Positions 1-8,964 of a stretch of DNA of 64,000 nt are shown one piece after another. Both the position numbers and the translations under genes were made by a program. How positions within the stretch are numbered: the first letter of the stretch is position 1; the number at the start of each line of letters is the position of its first letter. The stretch is from Promicromonospora soli. Its GTDB lineage: Bacteria; Actinomycetota; Actinomycetes; Actinomycetales; Cellulomonadaceae. The notes beneath the pieces were generated by a model, which saw only the letters and a list, made by a program, of their open reading frames with translations, made no database searches and was not told the DNA's origin. The stretch is from NCBI RefSeq assembly GCF_014653785.1, contig NZ_BNAS01000007.1, positions 1 through 64,000 of the forward strand. Reading direction: 5' to 3'.

Positions 1-585
1 ACGCACACCGTCAGAGCCGCAATCTTCCCGATCACTTCCCTGCCCGGGGCAGTTCCTCAAACTTACCAGATTCTTTCGGCCGATCAAATTCGCTTCCGTT
101 CTCAGAACTGGAAGGAATTGCAACCCGCCTGCCGAATTCGGCAACCCCACCAATTCCGGGGAACACAAAGTTCCTCGATCTTGCGATGTGGGTTCCAGCC
201 CCGGCACGGCCACCCTGCCGTTTCCGGCTGGTGTCCGTCTGCCCGTCGGGCTGACCTGGAGAACATTACACACGTTCCGGCGTACGCGCCAACTCAGCCG
301 AGGTGGCCTGCGGCACACCACGTTTCCGCAGGTCAGGTGTGTTTTGAACATGCCATGGCACCCACTCGAACAGCGCTTGTGACGGCGGACACGCCAGCTG
401 GTCTCCCGCACCCGTGTCCAGCACCCGACCGACCCACCGTTGCCCCGCCGCGCACCGACATTTTCCGTTCGGGCGTCCCGTTCACCTCCGCGACCCCCGT
501 ACTACGTTCGGGGCAGGTGACATCCGAGCCTGGGGCGGCGTCCCCCGCCCCCACCGAGACTTCCCCCGCAAGGACCGAGACCCCC
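1..585. other. no gene recognised at left edge
   Basis: This stretch holds overlapping open frames on both strands, but their translations are Pro/Ser/Arg-rich, match no family I know and lack a convincing ribosome site. Base composition is less GC-rich in roughly the first 150 bases than in the genes that follow, as expected of an intergenic or upstream region. A leader of a gene lying left of the window is possible but cannot be judged. Confidence 0.4.
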
Positions 586-648
586 CAGAGGTGATCGGGA
601 AGCGCACCTCTGTGGTGGGTGGCCTGGAGCACGACGACGTGGTGCTCC
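586..648. repeat. two consecutive short inverted repeats
   Basis: CAGAGGTG (586-593) pairs with CACCTCTG (605-612), and GGAGCAC (626-632) pairs with GTGCTCC (642-648). They stand directly before the larger hairpin at 688-733, giving three stem-loops in 150 bases. Function is unknown. They may be part of a compound terminator region beyond the end of the minus-strand sugar operon. Confidence 0.5.
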
Positions 649-687
649 TCCGCGCCCGGTAGCCGGTAGGCGCCGCCGTCGGACGGC

Positions 688-733
688 GTGAGGGGTGTGG
701 CCGACGCCGGACGGCGTCGACCACACCCCTCAC
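688..733. terminator. long hairpin, probable terminator of the sugar operon
   Basis: GTGAGGGGTGTGG (688-700) is perfectly complementary to CCACACCCCTCAC (721-733). Inside it GACGCCG and CGGCGTC form a second stem with a 2-nt loop. It lies 16 bases past the stop of the minus-strand TIM-barrel gene, where termination is expected. There is no U-run, which is common in high-GC actinobacteria. Confidence 0.65.
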
Positions 734-749
734 TCACCCGCTCACGCGC

Positions 750-1745
750 TCAGGAGCGCCGCAGCGACCGGATCTCGACGTAGGAACGCTGGGCGTTCCC
801 GAACGAGTCGACCGGGAAGCCCGGTGCCGGCTTCGACGCGGCGTTGTCCTGCTCCCAGATGCCGTGCCGCTTGCCGCCGCCCGCGAGCGCCGACAGGAAC
901 TCGGTGAACGGCAGGTCGCCGGCCCCGAACTCCACGATGTCGTAGCCAGCGGTGCTCTCCGGGTTCACCTCCCCGTCCTTGAGGTGCAGGAGCGGGTACC
1001 GCTGGGGGTTGCGCTTGATGTAGTCCACCGGCTCGAAGCCCGGGTACCGGTGCTGGCCCACGAACGCCCAGTAGACGTCCATCTCGAGGAACACCGTCGC
1101 GGGGTCGGTGTTGTCGTAGAAGACGTCGTAGAGGCGCACGTCCGGGTTGTCCGTGGCGAAGCTGAACTCCCCGTCGTGGTTGTGCTGGTAGAACTTCAGG
1201 CCGCGGGCGGCCGCTGCCGCCCCGAACCCGTTGAACTGCTCGGCCGCGGCGAGATAGCCGGCGATCGTGCGGTCCGCGGTGGGCGCGTTGGCCGTACCCA
1301 CGTGCTCCATGCCCAGGATCTGGGCGATGTCGAGCTCCAGCTCGATGTTGTTCACGAAGTCCCCGATGCCGCGGTGCGAGCCGACGGCGTGCAGGCCGTT
1401 GTCGTCCAGCAGCTGCCGGATCTCCTGCGGCGTGATGGGTCCGACCTGGTTCTGCGTGTACCCGGCGAACTCGACCTCCGCGTAGCCCATGGCCGAGAGC
1501 CGCTCGAACACTGCGCGGAAGCCGAGCGAGGACACCTTGTCCCGGATCGAGTACAGCTGGATGCCGATCTGTCCCGGCGGTACGAGCACCCGGCCCGTGG
1601 CGGCGGCCGTCGTCGCCGGGGCGAGGGTGGAAGCTGCGGCGCTGCCCGCGAGGGCGGCGCCGGCGAGAGACGCCGCGCCTACGGCTACGGTGCCGCCCGC
1701 CAGCCTCAGGAAGTTCCTGCGGTCGACGTCAGTGCGTGGTTCCAT
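750..1745 (-). CDS. Tat-exported TIM-barrel sugar isomerase/epimerase
   Basis: This 331-residue protein belongs to the xylose isomerase-like TIM-barrel (AP endonuclease 2) superfamily. The N-terminus has a twin-arginine signal (RRNFLRL near residue 9, then an Ala-rich hydrophobic stretch to about residue 38), so it is probably exported folded. Family features are the GIQLYSIRD opening strand, an HNHDGEF metal-ligand segment, and later Asp and His/Lys motifs (MDVYW, HLKDG). The ATG shares one base with the TGA of the upstream dehydrogenase gene (TGATG), which indicates translational coupling. It is the last gene of the operon. Related proteins act on keto-sugars or 3-oxo-glycosides, but the substrate is not known here. 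Confidence 0.85.
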   Translation of the reverse strand: MEPRTDVDRRNFLRLAGGTVAVGAASLAGAALAGSAAASTLAPATTAAATGRVLVPPGQIGIQLYSIRDKVSSLGFRAVFERLSAMGYAEVEFAGYTQNQVGPITPQEIRQLLDDNGLHAVGSHRGIGDFVNNIELELDIAQILGMEHVGTANAPTADRTIAGYLAAAEQFNGFGAAAAARGLKFYQHNHDGEFSFATDNPDVRLYDVFYDNTDPATVFLEMDVYWAFVGQHRYPGFEPVDYIKRNPQRYPLLHLKDGEVNPESTAGYDIVEFGAGDLPFTEFLSALAGGGKRHGIWEQDNAASKPAPGFPVDSFGNAQRSYVEIRSLRRS

Positions 1746-4396
1746 CACTGCTCTCCTTCTGTCCGAGCGGCCCCGGACGGGCCGGTCGAGTCCTGTGCGG
1801 CCGCTGGGGGCGTCCCGACGCCCGCGCCGACCATGGTCACCGCATCGACGGCGAGATCGCCGGCCGCCGTGATGTAGAGCGTTCCGGTGCCCTCGGGGGC
1901 GTCGAACGCGAGGTCGAGCTCCTGCCACGTGCGCGAGCTCAGCTTCGCCGTCGCGAACGGCTTGGCCGTGGGCGAGTCCCAGCGCAGCTGGAGCTTGCCC
2001 TTGCCGCGCACCGTCGCGGTGGCGCCGTCGATGCCGAGGAGGCTCACCCGCTGCAGGGCGAGCGAGTCGCCCTCGCCGAGGCCCGTCAGGTACGCGCCGG
2101 CCGAGGCCGCCTCGTCCTGGACCAGCTCGGTGGTGCCCTCGGCGTTCATGTGCTCGGCCTGCTGCAGCTTGGGGTTCAGGCGCAGCGTCGCCTCGCCGGC
2201 GGCGGACGGCAGGCCGTTGGCCCCGTTGTCGGTGTAGGTGACGACCACCGCGCCGTACAGGTGCGCGTCGGCGCCGTGCTCCGGGGAGTTGGGGTCGGTC
2301 GGGAGGACACCCGTGCAGCCCGTGCCGGACACCTCCGGGTGGGCGTGCTCGTCGTGACCGAGCCCGTAGGACCACGCCACCCGGCTGCAGACGGTCTCGG
2401 TGCCGTCCTCGGCGTCCTGCGTGGTCACCTGGAACGGCACCGCGTCGCCCCAGTCGAAGAACCCGCCGTCGGCCGGGAAGTCGACGGTGACCTCGGGTGC
2501 CTGGTTACCGACGCTGATCTCCTGCGAGGTCAGCGAGAACTTGGCGCGTGCGTCGGTGACCCGAAGTCTGGCCGTGTACAGGTCGAGCTCGGTGTAGGTG
2601 TGGGTGGCCTGGACGCCGCTGGCGTCGAACGTGCCGTCGCCGTCGAAGTCCCACTCGTACGTCAGCGCGTCACCGTCGGGGTCGCTCGAGGCGGACGCGT
2701 CGAACGAGACCTCCACCGGTGCGGACGACGACGACGAGGGCGTGGCCGTGAACTGCGCCTGAGGCGCCTTGTTGCCCTCCGCGTAGTCGATCCGGTACAG
2801 CCCGGAGTCCGGGTTCTGCCGGAAGAAGCCGTCGCCGTACTCCAGCACGTACAGGGAACCGTCCGGGCCGAACTCGAGGTCGATCGGGTTGTCGTTGCGG
2901 AACATGCCCGCCGCCTCCAGCGCCGTGTTCGGGAAGAAGTCCTCGATCTCCCCGACCTCGAACGTGGACCAGTCCACGCTGAACGCCGCGTAGTAGTCCT
3001 GGGAGAACTCGCCGAAGAACGCCTTGCCGTCCCAGACCTCAGGGAACTTGCCCGGCGCCGTCTCGTCCGCGTCGTAGTGGTAGACCGGGCCGCCCATGGG
3101 CCCCTGCCCGGTGCCGGAGCCGAAGTTCACGAGCTCGTCACGCGGCTGCTGCCCCGGCTGGTCGCCGTAGTACAGGGTCGCCGTGCGGGCCGGCGGGAGG
3201 TCGGTCAGACCGGTGTTCCAGCGGGAGTTGTTCTGCAGCGCGGCGCAGTCGAAGAACTCGCCCGGCGTGGCGGTCTCGAAGTTCCACTCGTTGTAGGCCG
3301 CGTTCGGTCCGTGGCAGTACGGCCACCCGGAGTTGTGCGGGTCGTCGAGCCCCACGGCGTTCCACTCCACGTAGCCCATCGGCCCCCGGTCGGGGTTCGC
3401 CGCGCTGGCGTCGGGCCCGTAGTCGGCCCAGGTCAGCGAGCTGGTCTCCGGGTCCACATCGATGCGGAACGGGTTGCGCACGCCCATCACGAAGATCTCG
3501 GGGCGCGTGCCCTCGGCGCCCGGGGCGAACAGGTTGCCCGCGGGGATGTCGTAAGTGCTGCCCTGGCCCGGCGGCGTACCGGCCGCGATGTCGTCCTTCA
3601 CGTCGATCCGCAGGATCTTGCCCCGCAGGTCGTTGGTGTTCCCTGCACCGCGACGGGCGTCGAAGCCCGGGTTCATGTTCGGGGCGTCGTTGTTCGGGGC
3701 GTACCCGTTGGCGCCCGGCGTGCCGGCGGGGGTGTTGTCGCCAGTGGAGAGGTAGAGGTTGCCGTCGCCGTCGAAGTCGATGTCCGCGCCGACGTGGCAG
3801 CACTGGCCGCGCTGCACCTCGACGTCGAGGATCGGCTGCTCCGAGGCCGGGTCCAGCGCGTCGCCGGTCCAGGTGAACCTCGACAGGCGGTTCACGCCCA
3901 CCCACCGGTCCCAGTAGCTCTCGTCCTCACCCGCGGGCAGCGTGTTGGGCGCGTTGCCCGACGGCGTGTCCGCCACGCCGTCGCCGTCGGCGTCCCGCGG
4001 CGCGTACACGAGGTAGACCTCGTTGCTCGTCTCGAAGTCCGGCGCCAGGGCGATGCCCTGCAGGCCGTCCTCCGAGTTGGCGTACACGTCGAGGGTGTTG
4101 ACCAGCCTGGTGACCCCGGTGGCCGGGTCGGTCACCCGCACGTCGCCGTTGCGGGCCGTGTGCAGCACCCTCCGGTCGGGGAGCACAGCCATGTCGATGG
4201 GCTCACCGACGTCCTTGGTGAGCAGGATCTTCTCGTAGTTGCCCCAGTCGGTGGCGGCAGCGGCCGCTCCGTCGAGGGTCTCCTGGGCAGTCGCCGACGG
4301 CGTGGCCACGAGCGCCACCCCGACCAGCGCGGTCGCGGCGAGCGCCGCGAACGTCTTGCTCTGCCGCGCGCGGGCGCGAACCTGGATAGTCTTCAT
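1745..4396 (-). CDS. secreted PQQ-type sugar dehydrogenase with PKD domain
   Basis: This 883-residue exported protein starts with a Sec-type signal peptide (about residues 1-37, ending near SATAQE). A six-bladed beta-propeller of the glucose/sorbosone dehydrogenase family follows (about 50-520, with family segments such as RNPFRIDVDP). Next comes a PKD domain (about 540-620, with PDGDALTYEWDFDGDG) and a C-terminal beta-sandwich resembling carbohydrate-binding modules (about 745-865). Such propellers oxidise sugars using PQQ or act as carbohydrate binders; PQQ dependence is assumed. GAGGAG lies 11 bases before the ATG, a long spacing. Its stop overlaps the start of the Tat-exported isomerase, linking two extracellular proteins. 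The 173-base gap upstream has no gene. Confidence 0.85.
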   Translation of the reverse strand: MKTIQVRARARQSKTFAALAATALVGVALVATPSATAQETLDGAAAAATDWGNYEKILLTKDVGEPIDMAVLPDRRVLHTARNGDVRVTDPATGVTRLVNTLDVYANSEDGLQGIALAPDFETSNEVYLVYAPRDADGDGVADTPSGNAPNTLPAGEDESYWDRWVGVNRLSRFTWTGDALDPASEQPILDVEVQRGQCCHVGADIDFDGDGNLYLSTGDNTPAGTPGANGYAPNNDAPNMNPGFDARRGAGNTNDLRGKILRIDVKDDIAAGTPPGQGSTYDIPAGNLFAPGAEGTRPEIFVMGVRNPFRIDVDPETSSLTWADYGPDASAANPDRGPMGYVEWNAVGLDDPHNSGWPYCHGPNAAYNEWNFETATPGEFFDCAALQNNSRWNTGLTDLPPARTATLYYGDQPGQQPRDELVNFGSGTGQGPMGGPVYHYDADETAPGKFPEVWDGKAFFGEFSQDYYAAFSVDWSTFEVGEIEDFFPNTALEAAGMFRNDNPIDLEFGPDGSLYVLEYGDGFFRQNPDSGLYRIDYAEGNKAPQAQFTATPSSSSSAPVEVSFDASASSDPDGDALTYEWDFDGDGTFDASGVQATHTYTELDLYTARLRVTDARAKFSLTSQEISVGNQAPEVTVDFPADGGFFDWGDAVPFQVTTQDAEDGTETVCSRVAWSYGLGHDEHAHPEVSGTGCTGVLPTDPNSPEHGADAHLYGAVVVTYTDNGANGLPSAAGEATLRLNPKLQQAEHMNAEGTTELVQDEAASAGAYLTGLGEGDSLALQRVSLLGIDGATATVRGKGKLQLRWDSPTAKPFATAKLSSRTWQELDLAFDAPEGTGTLYITAAGDLAVDAVTMVGAGVGTPPAAAQDSTGPSGAARTEGEQ

Positions 4397-4569
4397 ACGT
4401 GATGCAGCTCCTCGTCGAGTTCGTCACGCCGGCCGGGCCTCGTTCGCATCCCATTCGTCCGGGGCCCGGTCTTCCTGCTTCTCCCGCGTCGTGCTAGCGA
4501 CGCCGGGTGGTACCTGTTCGCTCCTGGTCGTACCTCCCTGTCAGACCTGTCGGCACGTCGTCGACGGCG

Positions 4570-5571
4570 TCAGCGGGTCGAGAACGCGGCGTCGAACGCC
4601 GAGTCGGGTGCGTCGAACGCGTGCGAGCGCACGAACTCGAGTGCCTCCGGCGCGCCGACGAGCCGGTCCATGCCGGCGTCCTCCCACTCGACGGAGATCG
4701 GGCCGTCGTAGCCGATCGTGTTGAGCATCCGGAACGCGTCCTCCCACGGGACGTCGCCGTGCCCGGTCGACACGAAGTCCCAGCCGCGGCGGGGATCCGC
4801 CCACGGCAGGTGCGAGCTCATCCGGCCGTTGCGGCCGTTCGTCATGCGCTTCTTCGTGTCCTTGCAGTCCACGTGGTAGATCCGGTCCTTGAAGTCCCAC
4901 AGGAAGCTGACCGGGTCCAGGTCCTGCCACACCATGTGGCTCGGGTCCCAGTTCAGGCCGAACGCCTCGCGGTGGCCGATCGCCTCCAGGGTCCGCACGG
5001 TTGTCCAGTAGTCGTAGGCGATCTCGCTCGGGTGCACCTCGTGGGCGAACCGGACGCCGACCTCGTCGAACACGTCGAGGATCGGGTTCCAGCGGTCCGC
5101 GAAGTCCTGGTACCCGGCCTCGATCGCGGCGTCGGACACCGGCGGGAACATCGCCACGTACTTCCAGATCGCGGAGCCGGTGAACCCGATGACGGTCTTG
5201 ACGCCGAGCTTCGCGGCGAGACGGGCGGTGTTCTTCATCTCCTCCGCGGCGCGCCGCCGCACGCCCTCGGGGTCGCCGTCGCCCCACACCCGGTCCGACA
5301 CGATGTCGCGGTGCCGCTGGTCGATCGGGTCGTCACAGACGGCCTGGCCCTTGAGGTGGTTGGAGATCGCCCACACCTTCAGGCCGTGCCGCTCCAGCAG
5401 CTCCAGGCGCCCGGCGACGTACTCGTCGTCGTCCCAGCGCCAGGGGTCGAGGTGGTCACCCCAGCAGGCCAGCTCCAGACCGTCGTAGCCCCAGGACGAG
5501 GCGAGGCGTGCCACCTCCTCCAGCGGCAGGTCGGCCCACTGGCCGGTGAACAGGGTGATCGGTCGTGCCAT
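4570..5571 (-). CDS. cytoplasmic TIM-barrel sugar isomerase/epimerase
   Basis: A 333-residue xylose isomerase-like TIM-barrel protein without a signal peptide. It has an ELACWGDH segment after strand 2, [21 protein letters not shown] and HVDCKDTK, which fit the metal and substrate ligands of the superfamily, and [10 protein letters not shown] near the end. The start is fixed by GAGGAAAAC directly before ATG. It lies between the thuA-like gene and the sugar dehydrogenase. As a cytosolic counterpart of the exported isomerase, it may process a keto-sugar delivered by the ABC importer. This TIM-barrel type is commonly found beside ThuA and Gfo/Idh/MocA genes in actinobacteria. Confidence 0.85.
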   Translation of the reverse strand: MARPITLFTGQWADLPLEEVARLASSWGYDGLELACWGDHLDPWRWDDDEYVAGRLELLERHGLKVWAISNHLKGQAVCDDPIDQRHRDIVSDRVWGDGDPEGVRRRAAEEMKNTARLAAKLGVKTVIGFTGSAIWKYVAMFPPVSDAAIEAGYQDFADRWNPILDVFDEVGVRFAHEVHPSEIAYDYWTTVRTLEAIGHREAFGLNWDPSHMVWQDLDPVSFLWDFKDRIYHVDCKDTKKRMTNGRNGRMSSHLPWADPRRGWDFVSTGHGDVPWEDAFRMLNTIGYDGPISVEWEDAGMDRLVGAPEALEFVRSHAFDAPDSAFDAAFSTR

Positions 5572-5603
5572 GTTTTCCTCCGTCGTAGGTGCGCAGGTCC
5601 TGC

Positions 5604-5637
5604 GGTGCGGGGCGGGCGTGCTGCCCGCCCCCGCACC
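5604..5637. terminator. GC-rich hairpin between thuA-like and isomerase genes
   Basis: GGTGCGGGGCGGGC (5604-5617) pairs with 5623-5637, with one bulged C and a 5-nt loop. It lies between the stop of the ThuA gene and the start of the next isomerase. It could attenuate transcription so that the last three genes are less expressed, or protect an mRNA end. Confidence 0.5.
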
Positions 5638-5644
5638 ACGCGTA

Positions 5645-6496
5645 TCAGGTGCAGTCCGAGTCGACGACGCCGGAGGCGGTCCGGATGCCGCCCAAGAGGT
5701 GCTGCAGGAACGCCGGCTCCGCGTACGACTCGTTCGTGTGCCCGCCGCCCGTGTACCAGGAGCGGCCGCCGTCGTACACGTGGCACCACGCCGTCGGGTG
5801 GTCGTCCCCCATCGCCCCGGACCCGGGGTCGTAGCTGTCCTCGTCGAGACTGGCCAGGACGTGCACGTCATCCCGCGGGTTGGAGCGGAAGTTGTACCAC
5901 TCGTCGCGCCGTTCCCAGCGGTCCGGCAGGTGCGCCGTGGAAGCGTGCGTGTGGTCCTCGACGTCGATCGTCGCGTCCTGGATCGCCGGGTGGCCGCTGA
6001 AGTAGGCACCCACAAGCTCGCCGTACCAGGGCCAGTCGTACTCCGTGTCCGACGCCGCGTGAATGCCCGCGTAGCCACCGCCACGCTGGATGTACCGCTC
6101 GAACGCCGCCTGCTGCCTGGCGTTCAGCACGTCACCCGTGGTGGACAGGAAGACGACCACCTCGTAGCGGGCGAGCCCGCGCTGGGAGAAGACGCGTGCG
6201 TCCTCGGTGGCGGTGACCGTGAAGCCGTTCTCCGCACCGAGCTGGGAGATCGCCTCGATACCGACGGGGATCGAGCCGTGCCGGAAGGCCGCCGTCTTCG
6301 AGAAGACGAGCGCGTCGAAGGGTTCGGCCGCGGTGTCGCCTGCCGAGCCGGCGGCCGCACCGTCCGGCGCCCCCTGGACCGCCGACGCCGGTGGTTCGAC
6401 GGCGGCCGCCAGCGCGGCCGGGATACCGAGAGCGGTCACGGCTGCTGCCGCGATCACCGACCGCAGCATGCGGCGGGTTCGTTGCACGTTTCTCAC
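5645..6496 (-). CDS. secreted ThuA-domain protein
   Basis: A 283-residue ThuA-family protein with a class I amidotransferase-like fold. The GTG at 6496 is chosen because GAGGAG lies six bases upstream; it gives an N-terminus with basic residues, a hydrophobic stretch and an Ala-rich cleavage region, that is, a signal peptide. Conserved ThuA pieces are [11 protein letters not shown], a [11 protein letters not shown] loop, [19 protein letters not shown] and the terminal GGHTNESY. ThuA of Sinorhizobium works in trehalose utilisation with the Gfo/Idh/MocA enzyme ThuB, and an enzyme of that family is the next gene upstream here. The secreted location suggests action on extracellular 3-keto-sugars (inference). 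Confidence 0.85.
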   Translation of the reverse strand: MRNVQRTRRMLRSVIAAAAVTALGIPAALAAAVEPPASAVQGAPDGAAAGSAGDTAAEPFDALVFSKTAAFRHGSIPVGIEAISQLGAENGFTVTATEDARVFSQRGLARYEVVVFLSTTGDVLNARQQAAFERYIQRGGGYAGIHAASDTEYDWPWYGELVGAYFSGHPAIQDATIDVEDHTHASTAHLPDRWERRDEWYNFRSNPRDDVHVLASLDEDSYDPGSGAMGDDHPTAWCHVYDGGRSWYTGGGHTNESYAEPAFLQHLLGGIRTASGVVDSDCT

Positions 6497-6557
6497 CTGG
6501 AGCTCCTCATCGAGACGGGTCAGTCCTAGTGCGGTGCGGTACGGCAAACGCTCTCGC

Positions 6558-7739
6558 TCACGGCAGGGGAACCCACCCCCCTCCGGCGGCCGCGCTGCGC
6601 TCGACGGCGTCCAGCACCCGCTGGACCTCCAGGCCGTCGCGGAACGACGGCGTCGGCTGCCGTCCGGCGGCCAGGTCCCCCATCAGGTCGACCACCTGGT
6701 GCGTGAACGCGTGCTCATAACCGAGCCCATGCCCCGGCGGCCACCAGTGGCCGCCGTACGGGTGCTCCGGCTCGGTGACGACTATCCGGCGGAAGCCCGC
6801 CGTCGCCGCCTCCTCCGTCGCGTCGAAGAAGTGCAGCAGGTTCATGTCCTCGAAGTCGAAGGCCAGCGAGCCCTTCGAGCCGTTGACCTCGAGCCGGATC
6901 GCGTTCTTGCGGCCCCACGCGAAGCGTGTCGCCTCGAAGCTCGCCAGCCCACCGCCGGACAGCCGGCCGAGGAACACCGCGGCGTCGTCCACCGTCACCC
7001 GGGCCGTGCGGCCGGCGTCAGCCACACCCGACAGACCCGAGGACGACGCCGCCTCCGGGCGCTCGTGCACGAAGGTCTCGAGCAGGCCGCTCACCCCCGT
7101 GAGCGACTCGCCCGTGACGTACTGCGCCAGGTCGACGACGTGGGCGCCGATGTCGCCCAGCGCCCCCGAACCCGCCTTCTGCTTGTCGAGGCGCCACGAC
7201 ATCGGTGCCTGCGGGTCCGCTATCCAGTCCTGCAGGTACTGCGCGCGCACGTGGCGCACCTGGCCGATCCGCCCCTGCTCGACCAGCTGCCGGGCCAGAG
7301 CGATCGCAGGCACGCGGCGGTAGGTGAACCCCACCATCGCGCGCACCCCCCGCGCCGCGGCCGCCTCGGCTGCGGCGACCATCGTCTCCGCCTCGGCCAC
7401 GCTGTTGGCCAGCGGCTTCTCGCACATCACGTGCTTGCCCGACTCCAGCGCGGCGACCGCGATCTCGGCGTGCGCGTCGCCGGGCGTGCAGACATCGACC
7501 AGGCCGACGTCGTCCCGGGTCAGCAGGTCACGCCACCCCACGACGGCGTCGTCCCAGCCCAGGCGTTCGGCAGCCGCACGGACCGCCGAAGCGTCCCGCC
7601 CCGCGACCGCGCGCATGCGCGGCACCAGCGGCAGGTCGAAGAACCGCGGCGCCGTGCGCCAGGCCTGCGAGTGCGCCGCCCCCATGAACGCGTAGCCGAC
7701 CATGCCGACCCCGAGCTCGTTGCTCTTACCGGTACTCAT
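6558..7739 (-). CDS. Gfo/Idh/MocA family NAD(P)-dependent sugar oxidoreductase
   Basis: This 393-residue protein has the Rossmann opening VGMVGYAFMGAAHS, the family signature EKPLAN and a C-terminal mixed-sheet domain, as in ThuB, IolG and 3-oxo-glucoside dehydrogenases. No signal peptide is present. The start at 7739 is supported by GGGGGAGG six bases upstream; an in-frame GTG nine codons earlier has no such site. The gene lies between the ABC importer lipoprotein and ThuA. It probably oxidises or reduces a hydroxyl (often C3) of the imported sugar. The exact substrate cannot be read from the sequence. Confidence 0.88.
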   Translation of the reverse strand: MSTGKSNELGVGMVGYAFMGAAHSQAWRTAPRFFDLPLVPRMRAVAGRDASAVRAAAERLGWDDAVVGWRDLLTRDDVGLVDVCTPGDAHAEIAVAALESGKHVMCEKPLANSVAEAETMVAAAEAAAARGVRAMVGFTYRRVPAIALARQLVEQGRIGQVRHVRAQYLQDWIADPQAPMSWRLDKQKAGSGALGDIGAHVVDLAQYVTGESLTGVSGLLETFVHERPEAASSSGLSGVADAGRTARVTVDDAAVFLGRLSGGGLASFEATRFAWGRKNAIRLEVNGSKGSLAFDFEDMNLLHFFDATEEAATAGFRRIVVTEPEHPYGGHWWPPGHGLGYEHAFTHQVVDLMGDLAAGRQPTPSFRDGLEVQRVLDAVERSAAAGGGWVPLP

Positions 7740-7813
7740 ACCGCGCCTCCCCCGCCGTTGGCTCACCCGCTGTGTCGCACGCCCGAGAGGGCGTCGTCCT
7801 GGACGTCACTGCG

Positions 7814-8869
7814 TCAGGACTCGAAGCCGACCGACAGGTACTCCTCGACGTTGTCCGCCGTCACGACGGGCGCGTGGAGCTGGACGGTGCGCGGCACGCC
7901 GATCGACGCGAGGTCGCCCACCGTCTTGTTCTGCGCGATCAGGCGGGCGAGCTTGACGCCGTCGGCGGCCTGGGTGGACGGGTAGATGACGGTCGCCTCG
8001 ACGACGCTCTCCCCGGACTGGATCTCTTCCATCATGTTGATGGACCCCGCACCGCCGACCATGAAGAACTCGTCGCGGCCGGCGTTCTCGATGGCGGCGA
8101 GCACGCCGACGCCCTGGTCGTCGTCGTGGTTCCAGATGGCATCGATCTGCGGCTCCGCCGACAGCAGGTTCGCCGTCTGCTCCTCGCCGCCCTCGACCGT
8201 GAAGTCGGCGGCGACGCGCGCGTCGACGTCCAGGCCGCAGTCGTCGAGGGCGTCCTTGAAGCCGTCGCTGCGGTCCTGCGTCAGCGGCAGGGAGTCGATG
8301 CCGGCGATCTCCGCGACCACCGCGTCCGGGTTGTCACCCAGCCGCTCGCAGATGTAGGTGCCGGCGCTCACGCCCATCCCGTAGTTGTCGCCCAGCACGG
8401 TGGTGCGGGCGGCGAACGGGCTGGTGAACTCGCGGTCCACGTTGATGACCGGGATGCCAGCCTCCATGGCCTCGAGCGCCACCTCGGTGAGTGCGGCGCC
8501 GTCGAACGGCAGCAGCACGATGGCGTCGACACCCTCGTTGATGAACCCCTCGACCTGGCTGATCTGCACGTTGACGTCGTTGGTGCCCTCGGCAACCTGG
8601 AGAGTGACGTCCTCGTACTTGTCGGCCTCGGCCTGGGCGGCGCTGGTGATCGCGCCCATCCAGCCGTGGTCGGCGGCCGGGGCGGAGAACCCGATGACCA
8701 CTTCGTCGCCGGGCTCGTCGTTCTCCGTCACCGTGACTGGACCGGTGGCGGTGTCTTCGGTCTCGCGGGGTTCGTTGCTGGTGCAGCCGGCGACGACGAG
8801 CGCGGCGCAGGCAGCGGCCACGAGGGCGCCGGAGGCCCGGCGCGTGCGTACTGCTCGGACAGAAGTCAT
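7814..8869 (-). CDS. sugar ABC transporter substrate-binding lipoprotein
   Basis: A 351-residue type-1 periplasmic-binding-protein fold of the ribose/xylose group. The N-terminus is a lipoprotein signal with the lipobox VVAGC (lipidated Cys 29). Family segments are VIGFSAPAADHGWM, the VDAIVLLPFDG hinge region and IPVINVDREF. GGGAGATCACC precedes the ATG. With the permease and double ATPase immediately upstream it forms a complete CUT2-type importer. The neighbours (dehydrogenase, ThuA, isomerases) suggest a modified monosaccharide or small glycoside as ligand. Confidence 0.9.
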   Translation of the reverse strand: MTSVRAVRTRRASGALVAAACAALVVAGCTSNEPRETEDTATGPVTVTENDEPGDEVVIGFSAPAADHGWMGAITSAAQAEADKYEDVTLQVAEGTNDVNVQISQVEGFINEGVDAIVLLPFDGAALTEVALEAMEAGIPVINVDREFTSPFAARTTVLGDNYGMGVSAGTYICERLGDNPDAVVAEIAGIDSLPLTQDRSDGFKDALDDCGLDVDARVAADFTVEGGEEQTANLLSAEPQIDAIWNHDDDQGVGVLAAIENAGRDEFFMVGGAGSINMMEEIQSGESVVEATVIYPSTQAADGVKLARLIAQNKTVGDLASIGVPRTVQLHAPVVTADNVEEYLSVGFES

Positions 8870-8927
8870 GGTGATCTCCCTTGATCCGGGGTGGAGCTGC
8901 TGGGTTGGCTGGTGCACGAACTCGGTT

Positions 8928-8945
8928 GCGCGCTCGGAGGCGCGC
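8928..8945. repeat. small inverted repeat between permease and lipoprotein genes
   Basis: GCGCGC at 8928-8933 and 8940-8945 flank a 6-nt loop, in the 95-base gap separating the permease stop from the binding-protein start. It may stabilise the more abundant binding-protein mRNA; this is inference. Confidence 0.35.
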
Positions 8946-8964
8946 GGACGGGGTGACGACGGGC

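Noticed and set aside
333-737. Minus-strand frame with a protein-like stretch (GAYRLPGAEEHHVV)
   Set aside because: Only about 30 codons look coding, the rest does not, and the frame covers several hairpins. No start signal; at most a remnant.
1736-4402. Open plus-strand frame of about 890 codons
   Set aside because: It mirrors the sugar dehydrogenase gene; its translation is Val/Arg/Gly-rich without family motifs, as usual opposite high-GC genes.
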